Below, piece by piece: positions 55,551 to 64,000 of a stretch of 64,000 nucleotides of DNA. The translations under genes were made by a program, and so were the position numbers. The stretch's first letter is position 1; every line of letters starts with the position of its first letter. The stretch comes from Entamoeba invadens IP1 (taxonomy: Eukaryota > Evosea > Mastigamoebida > Endamoebidae): NCBI RefSeq assembly GCF_000330505.1, contig NW_004440445.1, positions 1 to 64,000 of the forward strand, written 5' to 3'. The notes below the pieces were generated by a model. That model did no database searches. It saw nothing but the letters and a program-made list of their open reading frames with translations, and had not been told where the DNA came from.

Positions 55551-56032
55551 CTTTGCCGCATTGCATTTGATTTGACGAAAAAATGCAAAAATCTGCTTCA
55601 TCATCAGAACTCGAAAAATAAAACAAAATTTCAAACAATGAAGTCATCACCATTGGAAACGAGAGCTTCAGATGCCCAGAAGCACTCTTCCAGCCATCAT
55701 TCCTTGGTATGGAAGCATCAGGTATCCACGAGACAACTTACAACTCAATCATGAAGTGCGATGTCGATATCAGAAAAGACTTGTACGGAAACATCGTCTT
55801 GTCTGGTGGAACATCTATGTACCCAGGCATCAACGACAGACTTGAAAAGGAGATGGTTGCTCTTGCACCACCAACAATGAAGATCAAAGTCATTGCACCA
55901 CCAGAGAGAAAGTACTCCGTCTGGATTGGAGGCTCAATTCTTGCTTCATTATCCACATTCCAGAACATGTGGATCACCAAGGAAGAGTACGACGAGTCTG
56001 GCCCAGCCATCGTCCACAGAAAGTGCTTCTAA
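55551..56032 (+). pseudogene. 5'-truncated actin gene
   Basis: Encodes the last ~160 residues of actin and no more. It begins abruptly at the LCYIALDFD region with a one-base shift near 55570, then DEKMQKSASSSELEK, a TAA at 55619-55621, and an unbroken stretch from [20 protein letters not shown] to the normal actin end [11 protein letters not shown] at 56032. Residues [20 protein letters not shown] then [12 protein letters not shown] and [20 protein letters not shown] are canonical actin. The first ~215 residues, including the ATP-binding loops, are missing. Conservation is high, so the copy is recent. A partial frame (55709-56032) could still be translated but would not fold as actin. Confidence 0.92.
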
Positions 56033-56101
56033 AACTTTTTGTTATTATTTTTGTTTATAATTAATCAACTCGAAACACAAAAATGTAACATTATGATATT
56101 A

Positions 56102-56341
56102 TTAAAACACTGTTTTAAAAGTTAAAAATATAAACAAGAAAAAAAATATTACATTTTGTTTATATGTTTTTTTTGAAAGTATTCTTTTGTTGTTTGTGAT
56201 TTTGTCTTTCTTACCTGTTATCTTTTTTTCAGCTAACACATCCAATATCACATTTGTTTCAATGTCAAACGTAAATTCGACTTGTTGCACACAACGTAAT
56301 GCTGGTAGTATTACACATCCCTTCCACTTCTTTATAATCAA
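56102..56341 (-). pseudogene. HSP70 substrate-binding-domain fragment
   Basis: An open minus-strand frame containing VILPALRCVQQVEFTFDIET, NVILDVLAEKKITGKKDKIT and NNKRILSKK, which lines up with the HSP70 segment around [26 protein letters not shown] and TGKKNKITITNDKGRLSKEE. It matches the stretch following the part found at 9525-9962 (which ends at LTGKFD). No start or end of the gene is present and flanking frames do not continue it. Lies 70 bases from the truncated actin copy on the opposite strand. Confidence 0.82.
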
Positions 56342-56466
56342 TTGTGTATCCTGACATCAGTTCATTTTTTATAGCGATGACAAGGTACAGTCAATTTTGA
56401 TTTTGAAAATGAGTAATATATTTTTGTGGTTTTATGTTTTTCATCAAAATAGATTTTTTTGATTTT

Positions 56467-56861
56467 TTAACCTTCAATGACCACTTTCTGAAAAAACAAT
56501 CCAAACTACTACTGTTTTCCTGTAAATTTACTTGTTAAAATACTAACCAATTATTAATTATTAAACATAAATTAATAAAAATATATTAACCTTACGATTC
56601 TGTTACTGTTTTAAATAAAACACAAATTTTATTTTTTGAACTTAATATGATATACAAAAACTTACCTTATGGCGACTCTTTTGAAATGTAAACAGTAAAC
56701 AAACCAATCGCGCAAACAATAATTTATTGGTTTTCCTTTTTTCTTCAATTTTTGGAAATGTTTTAATTAAAACACCAATGGTATTGGCGTTTTCATCAAC
56801 AAAACATTTTTTTTCCAAAAAAATGTTTTATAAAAGAAAAAAAAAAGAATCCTAAGGTTAA
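56467..56861. mobile_element. Candidate TTAA-bounded element
   Basis: TTAACCTTC at 56467 and CTAAGGTTAA ending at 56861 give short inverted ends with TTAA on each side. The right end plus its adjoining T-rich tract (TTAACCTTAGGATTCTTTTT on the minus strand) is shared with the HSP70-bearing element at 9367. Interior has no gene. Left and right ends differ after eight bases, so this may be two half elements. Confidence 0.35.
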
Positions 56862-56928
56862 ATACTCGTGACAACCACTTTTTCTTGCATCAGTATAATT
56901 TAAAATAAATCCAAAATAGAAAAATGAA

Positions 56929-57564
56929 TTAAAGAATATTATTTCTTTTGTACTCAAACTTGTAACTTCCACACATAGTCTGACTTGTGTAATAACTCAT
57001 GTTGGGTGTTGTCCACCATCCATACTTTTCAAAAGTTTTTCCAGTTTGTGTATTATCCCACAATAAAATTTCATTAGATCTGTCGTATGTGAAAGTGTTT
57101 GTAAACGTTTTATTCCAAAAGTCTTTAGTTACTCTGACACCGACTTTGGGGTAGTATTTGAGTAACAAATCAAGTTCATGTCTTAAAGAATCTTCGTTTA
57201 AAGTTTGAATGGTATACCACCCTTGTCCATCAATATCAAGCCACATGATATTAAACTGAACATTGTTGGTGTTGATGATTGTATTCATCTGCTCAACAAG
57301 AGCATCAAAAGTGCCAATAAGTGGGCCAAGAGTGAAAAACAGATCGAATTGTGATGTAGTGAAACCTGCGGCGTGGGCGTTGGCGGCATATTGATAAAAA
57401 TTGGTGTTGATTTGGTTGTTGTATGTAAAAACATCCAACATGTGGAAGTCAGACCACCCATTTGATTTGTAACAGGCATATGTAGAGACTTCACCTCCAC
57501 TGGTATATGTGCCATAATAAGTCGCCTGTGCCGATGATAAGAATAAAATGAGAAATACCAACAT
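56929..57564 (-). CDS. Secreted GH25-type lysozyme-like protein, 211 aa
   Basis: MLVFLILFLSSAQA is a clear signal peptide. The mature part follows the GH25 (Chalaropsis-type) lysozyme plan of Entamoeba: HMLDVFTYNNQINTNFYQYA, NAHAAGFTTSQFDLFFTLGP, IMWLDIDGQGWY, then a LRHELDLLLKYYPKVGVRVT helix-strand and a C-terminal KYGWWTTPNMSYYTSQTMCG. The active-site motif of the family is DxE (as in WFDIEG); here it reads DID, so the second acidic residue is Asp rather than Glu. Function would be cleavage of bacterial peptidoglycan, if the change is tolerated. Intact, intronless, transcribed away from the actin copy. Confidence 0.85.
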   Translation of the reverse strand: MLVFLILFLSSAQATYYGTYTSGGEVSTYACYKSNGWSDFHMLDVFTYNNQINTNFYQYAANAHAAGFTTSQFDLFFTLGPLIGTFDALVEQMNTIINTNNVQFNIMWLDIDGQGWYTIQTLNEDSLRHELDLLLKYYPKVGVRVTKDFWNKTFTNTFTYDRSNEILLWDNTQTGKTFEKYGWWTTPNMSYYTSQTMCGSYKFEYKRNNIL

Positions 57565-58044
57565 TGTGATTTTTGAGATTTAACAATTATTAATATATCC
57601 ATTATCCTTGCTTTATTATTAATTTAATCTTCTAAATCAATAAAAATTGGATGAAGAAAAATACTTTAGAGTAATAATAAATCATTTTACAATATGTTTA
57701 ACTATTAATACTTTTAAAATGAATAAACAGTTAGACCTTAAAATAACAAAAAAAGTAATTAGAACATGTTAGTTTTAAATAATAAAATTATATTATAATT
57801 TAAAGTCTCGATTATTTAAGACAACTTGATTTTTCGTTGGAATTATTAATGTGTTAAGTGAAGACATTTTTTATAAAATAAAAATAAAATTATATTATTA
57901 ATTGTAATAATAAAAAGGTACTATTTTTATGAAAAATAACAATATAACAAATTATAAAAAATGATACTTATTTGTTTACTTTTAAATAATTTGAACCAAA
58001 GTCGATAAAAAATTAAGTTTTCAATTACAATAATTTATTTACAA
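57565..58044. other. AT-rich intergenic
   Basis: Promoter side of the lysozyme gene and left flank of the next transposon; no other feature seen. Confidence 0.5.
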
Positions 58045-59958
58045 TAGACCAAAGGCTAAGTGATATGAATTATTTCTTTAATAATAAACTATAAACTAAG
58101 AATTAAAAATAATAATATATAACATTATTTTATGTAAAATAGTAAGTCATACTGTTTGTGATCAAAACTCAGCTAATAAAACGCCGAAAAATCAAATAAA
58201 ATCAATTGAAAATCAATTTATCTAAAAATAAATAAATACGTATTGGTTCTAAAATATATCAAATAAACACATATTTTAAACATCCACGTATTGTTTATTT
58301 TTTCGATTTTATAGATAATTTAAAGAAAACATAAATACTTTTTATTCACAATTAAATACAATGTCGTTACCATCATCTCGACGTTCTCCGAGAAATAGTC
58401 ATAGTAGAATTGTAGAAACCGAAATCGAACGATTAAATCAGAAAACACAAGAAGCTATCCAACAACCCATTCAACAGCATTCTGAACATCAAAGATTTTT
58501 CTTTGAGTACATGGTAGATACACATGGAGGGTTTGACTCGTTGTTCAGATTTTTGGGTTTGAATCCTTTAGTATTTCTCGCTATCATACCAGTCGTTAGT
58601 GATATCTATACTGCAAGAAGAGGTAGGAAAAGTTTTTTCTACAATCCAGATGACAGATTGTTGTTGTTTTATCTATTTTTTCGTTACAACAAAATTGTAC
58701 TTATTAGAAATCTTTGCATTCATTATATAAAAACAAACGAACAAATTGTTAGGGAAGTGTACGAAAGTGCTAAGCTGTTTAAAGTTGTCATGAAAGATTC
58801 GTTTATCATATTTAATAATGAAAATTTACAAGGAACAAATTTAAGTGCTATTGTTGATTGTACAATAACGCCAACAAACGCTCCAAGTGGAAGTTTTTCT
58901 TCTAAGATGTCGTTCTACAGTGGTAAGTACAAGACGTATTGTATTAAAATTGAAGTTGTTGTTAACTCTGTTACTGGGACTGCATGTTATGTTTCAGAAG
59001 GAGAACCAGGTGCTTCTCATGACACGAGATTGTAAAAAAACTTCTGATGATATTAACACCACGCTCAATGGTACTAAACTCATTGGCGACAAAGGTTATA
59101 AAGGAATTCAGTCGCTTATCCCCAATGGTTTTGTTCCAACAGAGTCTCCACTTTTGGAAAACAGATGTCTGGTTGAACGTTACTTTGGACGTCTCAAAAC
59201 TGTTTATGCATTTGCCAGAGAGAAATACAACAAAGATACTGTAATATACGATGATCTAATATCTTTATATTGTTGTTTCTGTAACGTGGATATTGGAATA
59301 AACCCGCTTATCAACGTAGATCAGACAAATTATATAAATATTTTAGCAAATTTTGTGAATAAAATTGATGAAAGAAGAAAAAAGCACAGAGACAGCAACA
59401 GAGTTTATCGAAGAAGACAACAAGCTCAAATTTTTGCATTAGAAGAAGCAGAAAATCGGTCTCATTTATTTGAAGATGATCGTTATGATGGAGAAACAAT
59501 ATATACATCAGGTCAAATTGATGGCGATGAGACCGGGACGGAACCTTAACAATAAATGAACTGTTTTTGTTATTACAATTCGAATAATTTACTTAAAATA
59601 ACGGGAATATTAAATGATCATGGGGTTATCATATTAAATTAAATAGATATCTAATTAATTGTTACAAAGTGAATAAGATCTAATCGTCTTAAGAAAAAAC
59701 AAAACACAAACAAAATAAAAAGATTAAACTTAAAATAACATAACAATTGAATATAAACTAAATATAATTTATGTTTTTGGAAATGAACTAATAGAATACT
59801 ACTTATATTCGGGATATAACATTAACTTACAATTATTATTTATTCATTTTATTTAAATCTAGTCGATATGTTTGTTGCATTTAATATAAGGTTTCGATAT
59901 TTAAGATATCTATTACTACATAAATAATGTAGAATATATAATATTAGCCTTTGGTCTA
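58045..59958. mobile_element. Harbinger-like DNA transposon, nearly intact
   Basis: TAGACCAAAGGCTA at 58045-58058 and the exact inverse TAGCCTTTGGTCTA at 59945-59958 define the ends; if TA belongs to the target, the true ends are GACCAAAGG with a TA duplication. Encodes one transposase with a single frameshift. Confidence 0.82.
58361..59549 (+). pseudogene. DDE_4 (Harbinger/ISL2EU-like) transposase, one frameshift
   Basis: Frame one (58361-59035) starts MSLPSSRRSPRNSHSRIVET and contains SAIVDCTITPTNAP with the first catalytic Asp and GEPGASHDTRL, whose HD pair is typical for DDE_4. It stops at TAA in front of a seven-A run (59034-59040). The protein continues in another frame to 59549: KKTSDDINTTLNGTKLIGDK then GYKG (the second Asp region, GDKGY), ENRCLVERYFGRLKTVYAFA with the catalytic Glu in VERYFG, and a tail rich in Arg/Gln and acids. 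A single base change in the A run would restore one frame, so this is either a very young mutation or a sequencing error. Confidence 0.82.
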
Positions 59959-59998
59959 ATATCAACAAAAAGACCAAAAATAAACAAAAAGAAATTAT

Positions 59999-62900
59999 TT
60001 AGTCTTTCTTTGAGCCAGAATTGCTTCCTGATCCAGATTCCGACGTCTTGTCAAGTACACTTGTTGTCTTCTGATCATTTGCAAGTGGAACTTCAAAAGG
60101 TACTGGAGCTAAAACGATTTCCTTTTTAACTTCATTTGTGGGTTCAATTGGCTTGTTATCTTGGTTTTTGATTTCTTCGTCTTGTTTCTTTTCATCAACA
60201 TCAATCTCTTCACCTTCTTCAAAGACTTTCATGTTCCTTTTTCTGACAATATAAACGTGGACGACATAAGCAATCAAAAGTGCAACAATGACAGCAAGTA
60301 CCAACACAAAGATAATAATGACGGCTATCATGTACATTGGGAACTCAAACTTCTCCACAACACGGGCCATTCGATCTTCTGGACACGTGATCTGTTCATT
60401 AGGCAAGTCGGTCAATACAACACCATTGCACGCTTCTTTGAATGAAAATGTTCCACTTTTGAGTTGTGTTTTCACACTTCCACCTGGTGTTGTCGAGTCT
60501 TCTGTGAACTCAAAGTTTGCTGTGTTTATTGGAGACAACACACGAAGAACAGTGAAGATCTTTCCACTTGACCCACTTGGTATCGTGACTTTGTAGTGTG
60601 CATTTGTGATAGACAATGTGTCACCAAGTGCGTCGTCATCAACTGAAATTAAAGCGGGTTGTCCAGCTTCGACTTTTACGTTGAAATTGGTCTTATCATC
60701 GAATATGATTTTCGAAGAATAGATGTCGAGTCTCCCACTCGCAGCGACTGTGATTGTTCTTCCATTAAAGTTGCCTGTTGTTTCCTTTTCAAGTAAAATT
60801 GAACCAGTTGAAATAGATAAATCGACATTTGTGATACTTTTTGTTGTCAACGAGTGCGTCTTCACATCAATTGTTCCTGAATTTTCTAATCCATTGATTA
60901 TTGGGACCTTCATTGGTTTCGTGAATGAGATAATTCCCTTCTTTTCCATTGTTACCATTTCTATATTCGAATTTATCACTTTGACTTCAGTGGTTCCACC
61001 AAGCGAAATCAACTCACTGATGTTTGCAGATGTTCCTTCCAACAATCCGTTTGTCGTGTAATACTTTGCAAAAGTGATGTTGGTAACTTCATAGTTAACT
61101 GTGTTGACCACTGATTCAGTATTGACAATACACGTCTCTCCATTGCATGGGCACTGACTTCTCTTCCATTTCGTTTCAGATGAGACTTTACCAGAGAACT
61201 CTGACGTCAGATCGCATGACAATTCCGGAATTGCAGTTTTGTCCAAGACGGCATTTGACTGTCCAACAATGAGTGCGTAGTTCTGATCATCAATAACATT
61301 CTTTGTACTAAATTCGGTTGTTGTTATATGTGAAACATCATTGTTCAATATGAAAGTAACATTCTTATTGCTTGGATCTTTGTCTTTGTACATCACTGTT
61401 GCCTTATTGATAATCACTTCTCCAATCACTTCAAAGTTAAACACGACATTCGGATAATTCTTTGTGACTTTTCCAATGTAATCAGCGTCAAGAGTGACAG
61501 TACACTCATCAAGTGTCATTTTGTTATATGTTGCATCAAACTTGTTAGTGATTTGGTCTTTAGTAGTTGGGCCTTGAATTGTAAAGTATGCATTTTCCAG
61601 TAAATTGATTTTCGCGTCTTTTCCAAAGTAAATTTGTCGAGTGACACTTGGAACATTAGTGAGATTGGTATCAAATTCGAACCCGGATTGTGACGTTGGT
61701 AGAGTGACTTCCGAGTTGATATTTAAAGTTGCTCCATTGATGACATACAGTTCTTGTGTTGTCAGTGCATTTGCTTTAATTGTGAGAATAGAACTTGACT
61801 GAGTCAGTCTAATTGAATCGATTGTAATGTCTGCACTTGAGTCAATTGTGATTGTACCTGCTCCATTTTCTCCTTCATCGGTTATTTGGTATATATTAAG
61901 TGATTTCGTTGCTCTTATATTTATGTTTTGACTCATTTTCATCACAAAGAATTTGAACAACTTGTTGATCACCAAAGTGTTTGTTGTTGGAATTGTAATT
62001 TTATTAAACAACGCCGTTGATGTTTGTGAAGGTTCAAACACACAGTCTGTGTTTTCGGTTATCGGGCACGCAAGAGAACAGTCTTGTTTAATCTCAGGGT
62101 TGTATGTACAATAACAAATTGCTCGTGAATCTCCTTTGATTGTGTCGCATTCTATATTTTCACATTTGTGTTCTGCTTCACCACTTCCACACAAATCAAG
62201 TTTTGAAAAACTACAGTCGTAGTATTCCATTGTGGTTTGAGAATTAAAAACAACTTTTCCTTTCCAAACAAGTTCGGGTACAGTAATCACTATTGTTGAA
62301 TCCACAAAGGATTTTCTTGTTATGGGGTGGATGCACTCGTTTTTGGCAAGTGAAATAACATCATTGTTTATATTAAAGATGTTTACATTCAAAACAGCTT
62401 CTGTGTTATCTGCATCAATTAAAATTTGTCCACCATTATAAATCACCTCATCTGTGTCAAAAGAGTCTGACGAATATACAGTAGAATTCTTTTCCAGTGT
62501 CAACAATTTCATAGAAGCATATTGTTTCACTCTCATGATACCTCCATCTTTGACTCGAATCGTTAATGATGTCACTTCAAACGAACTCAAAGTGATATCT
62601 CCACTGATCACTACATTGGCAACCAAATTTTCAATTGTGGTGTTTTCTTTGAGTTCCATGTTCTTCCCAGATAACACCACTCCATATGAATCTTTATTCA
62701 AATTATTTATGATTACGTAACATGGTATTTTTGCTGTTTCGTCTGCACATGATATTTCAACGCTACTTGCAGAAATATTGAACACATAAATTCCACCATT
62801 CTCAACTTTAATCTTCGCACCAGATTTTTTCACATTTACTACGTCATACCCTTTCGTAACTTTAGAGTTATCTTCAAGTTGAATAACATCATTTACAGTA

Positions 62901-63997
62901 CTTGGTATAGTTATAATATATCTTTGAATAAAGTTGGTTGTAGTAAGTGATGTTCGTTTACAATCTCCTTCTTTGTTAAAAGTACACAAGACGTCGTCTG
63001 GGCACTGGAAAGCACTCTGAGTATTTCCATTGTATATCAACGTTTTTGAATCGCAAACCATCGAAATGTTATCAAAATCCTTTGTTGGTGCTGTCATTGA
63101 TACAACTGTGTTAATAAGTGGTATATGTGTACTTCTAACACCGGGAACAAATGTAATGGATTTTGTCGATTCTAAGTTGAATTTGTTTACATTAATAATC
63201 GAATTGGTTGATGTTGTTGCTGCAAAGGTGATTTCATCAACAGATAATTCGACTGTGGGACCAGTTATAGTTTGTTCATTTCCCTTAATATTTAAACTCT
63301 TTAGATTGTACTTCTGTTGTATGGTGTCAATAAAACTCAGTGAACCCGTCTGTGAAATGTCCACACTTGTTTGCCCTTTCAAAGCCAAATTAACAATTTG
63401 TGTGTGTGCATTAATATTCAGTGTGCAATCTGGCGCAACTTTAAGGTTATCTGTGTTATTAATCAAATTGAGAATATAAGGACTTGTCAATGTTACACTT
63501 TTATTAATGATAAGATTTTGAATTTCAATTGGTGAAGTCGTAGAAGATTGCAATTTGGCGCCGTCTGGAACTGTAATTTGGTAATATTTATCCTCCAAAA
63601 TTCCGTTGATAATTGGGGAAGTCGGACAACTTACATTAGTCAGATCAATTTCAACTGAAGAGTCTGGACAAACTGAAGTAAATTGGTAAATTCCATTTTC
63701 GTGTACATCAATATTACATTCAACAGTGTCAACAGCTGTACATTTTGAAAGAGCAAAAGAACATTCCCCGACATAGATACGATTACTTTTCATAAGTGAA
63801 TTTATGTTCTTGCTCAATATGGGCTTCACAGACACACTCAAATAATCAACAATGTATTTGCACACTCCTTCATCTTTTTCAACACCATTTTCAATGATGA
63901 TATTTTCAATGTTTTGCATAATAGTGAAAAGAGCCACATCGGGATATGTGTCTATTACTGTAAGAGTTGCGATGTTAATTGATTCATAGACATTCAT
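59999..63997 (-). CDS. Large type I membrane surface protein, N-terminus beyond window
   Basis: 1332 residues are visible and the frame is open to the window edge, so the Met at 63997 is probably internal; no signal peptide is seen. The ectodomain is a long series of beta-strand repeats rich in Thr, Ser, Asn and Val (e.g. FEVTSLTIRVKDGGIMRVKQ), similar in style to the solenoid ectodomain of the receptor kinase at 29086-35129, with scattered Cys clusters (CDTIKGDSRAICYCTYNPEI). Near the C-terminus, a membrane helix IAVIIIFVLVLAVIVALLIA is followed by VRKRN and an ~85-residue acidic tail ending GSGSNSGSKKD. No kinase domain. Likely a surface or adhesion protein; no specific function recognised. 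Confidence 0.85.
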   Translation of the reverse strand: MNVYESINIATLTVIDTYPDVALFTIMQNIENIIIENGVEKDEGVCKYIVDYLSVSVKPILSKNINSLMKSNRIYVGECSFALSKCTAVDTVECNIDVHENGIYQFTSVCPDSSVEIDLTNVSCPTSPIINGILEDKYYQITVPDGAKLQSSTTSPIEIQNLIINKSVTLTSPYILNLINNTDNLKVAPDCTLNINAHTQIVNLALKGQTSVDISQTGSLSFIDTIQQKYNLKSLNIKGNEQTITGPTVELSVDEITFAATTSTNSIINVNKFNLESTKSITFVPGVRSTHIPLINTVVSMTAPTKDFDNISMVCDSKTLIYNGNTQSAFQCPDDVLCTFNKEGDCKRTSLTTTNFIQRYIITIPSTVNDVIQLEDNSKVTKGYDVVNVKKSGAKIKVENGGIYVFNISASSVEISCADETAKIPCYVIINNLNKDSYGVVLSGKNMELKENTTIENLVANVVISGDITLSSFEVTSLTIRVKDGGIMRVKQYASMKLLTLEKNSTVYSSDSFDTDEVIYNGGQILIDADNTEAVLNVNIFNINNDVISLAKNECIHPITRKSFVDSTIVITVPELVWKGKVVFNSQTTMEYYDCSFSKLDLCGSGEAEHKCENIECDTIKGDSRAICYCTYNPEIKQDCSLACPITENTDCVFEPSQTSTALFNKITIPTTNTLVINKLFKFFVMKMSQNINIRATKSLNIYQITDEGENGAGTITIDSSADITIDSIRLTQSSSILTIKANALTTQELYVINGATLNINSEVTLPTSQSGFEFDTNLTNVPSVTRQIYFGKDAKINLLENAYFTIQGPTTKDQITNKFDATYNKMTLDECTVTLDADYIGKVTKNYPNVVFNFEVIGEVIINKATVMYKDKDPSNKNVTFILNNDVSHITTTEFSTKNVIDDQNYALIVGQSNAVLDKTAIPELSCDLTSEFSGKVSSETKWKRSQCPCNGETCIVNTESVVNTVNYEVTNITFAKYYTTNGLLEGTSANISELISLGGTTEVKVINSNIEMVTMEKKGIISFTKPMKVPIINGLENSGTIDVKTHSLTTKSITNVDLSISTGSILLEKETTGNFNGRTITVAASGRLDIYSSKIIFDDKTNFNVKVEAGQPALISVDDDALGDTLSITNAHYKVTIPSGSSGKIFTVLRVLSPINTANFEFTEDSTTPGGSVKTQLKSGTFSFKEACNGVVLTDLPNEQITCPEDRMARVVEKFEFPMYMIAVIIIFVLVLAVIVALLIAYVVHVYIVRKRNMKVFEEGEEIDVDEKKQDEEIKNQDNKPIEPTNEVKKEIVLAPVPFEVPLANDQKTTSVLDKTSESGSGSNSGSKKD

Positions 63998-64000
63998 TCG

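Overview
The window looks like nuclear DNA of an Entamoeba species, most likely the reptile parasite E. invadens or a close relative. The evidence is the very AT-rich sequence, nearly intronless genes with very short 5' leaders, and family content typical of the genus: BspA-type leucine-rich-repeat proteins, a transmembrane kinase with a Cys-rich ectodomain, a TLDc protein, a GH25-type lysozyme, and many DNA transposons of the Mutator, pogo, Harbinger-like, TTAA-targeting and Polinton/Maverick types. The species call is inference from family content; no search was run. Two 100-base N gaps (13790-13889 and 27921-28020) mark assembly breaks.

Layout. 1-2400: gene-free, with a pogo-like MITE (604-1433) holding a nested inverted repeat. 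2401-12084: two intact BspA-like LRR genes (both on the minus strand), a single ubiquitin gene, a tRNA-Gly and a tRNA-Leu, a decayed BspA pseudogene, and two TTAA-bounded elements, one carrying a broken HSP70 fragment. 12085-18660: mostly repeats around one RNA-binding protein gene (RRM plus zinc knuckle); one TTAA-bounded element carries a protein-kinase fragment. 18672-23797: three minus-strand genes: a TLDc protein, a ubiquitin-like/PARP-like fusion, and a divergent eEF1A-like GTPase. 24905-27508: a decayed Harbinger-like (DDE_4) transposon with ~100-bp inverted ends. 29086-35129: a large transmembrane receptor kinase gene with one intron and four frameshifts. 35403-38117: an Entamoeba LRR-like family protein. 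39886-41840: a decayed pogo-like transposon. 42840-51190: remains of a Polinton/Maverick (capsid-like protein, accessory proteins, retroviral-type integrase) split by a Mutator-like element whose 352-bp inverted repeats look identical. 51300-56870: TTAA elements and fragments of actin and HSP70. 56929-57564: lysozyme-like secreted protein. 58045-59958: a nearly intact Harbinger-like transposon. 59999-end: a large type I surface protein running off the window.

How it fits together. Host genes are surface/recognition proteins (LRR, receptor kinase, large ectodomain protein), one secreted hydrolase-like protein, and ubiquitin/ADP-ribose related factors. They sit between layers of transposons of different ages. 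The points I find most worth following are (a) the ubiquitin-like plus PARP-like fusion whose ubiquitin-like part ends in LRGG, (b) TTAA-bounded non-autonomous elements that contain fragments of host genes (HSP70, kinase), resembling Pack-type gene capture, and (c) the fresh Mutator-like insertion in an old Polinton capsid gene.
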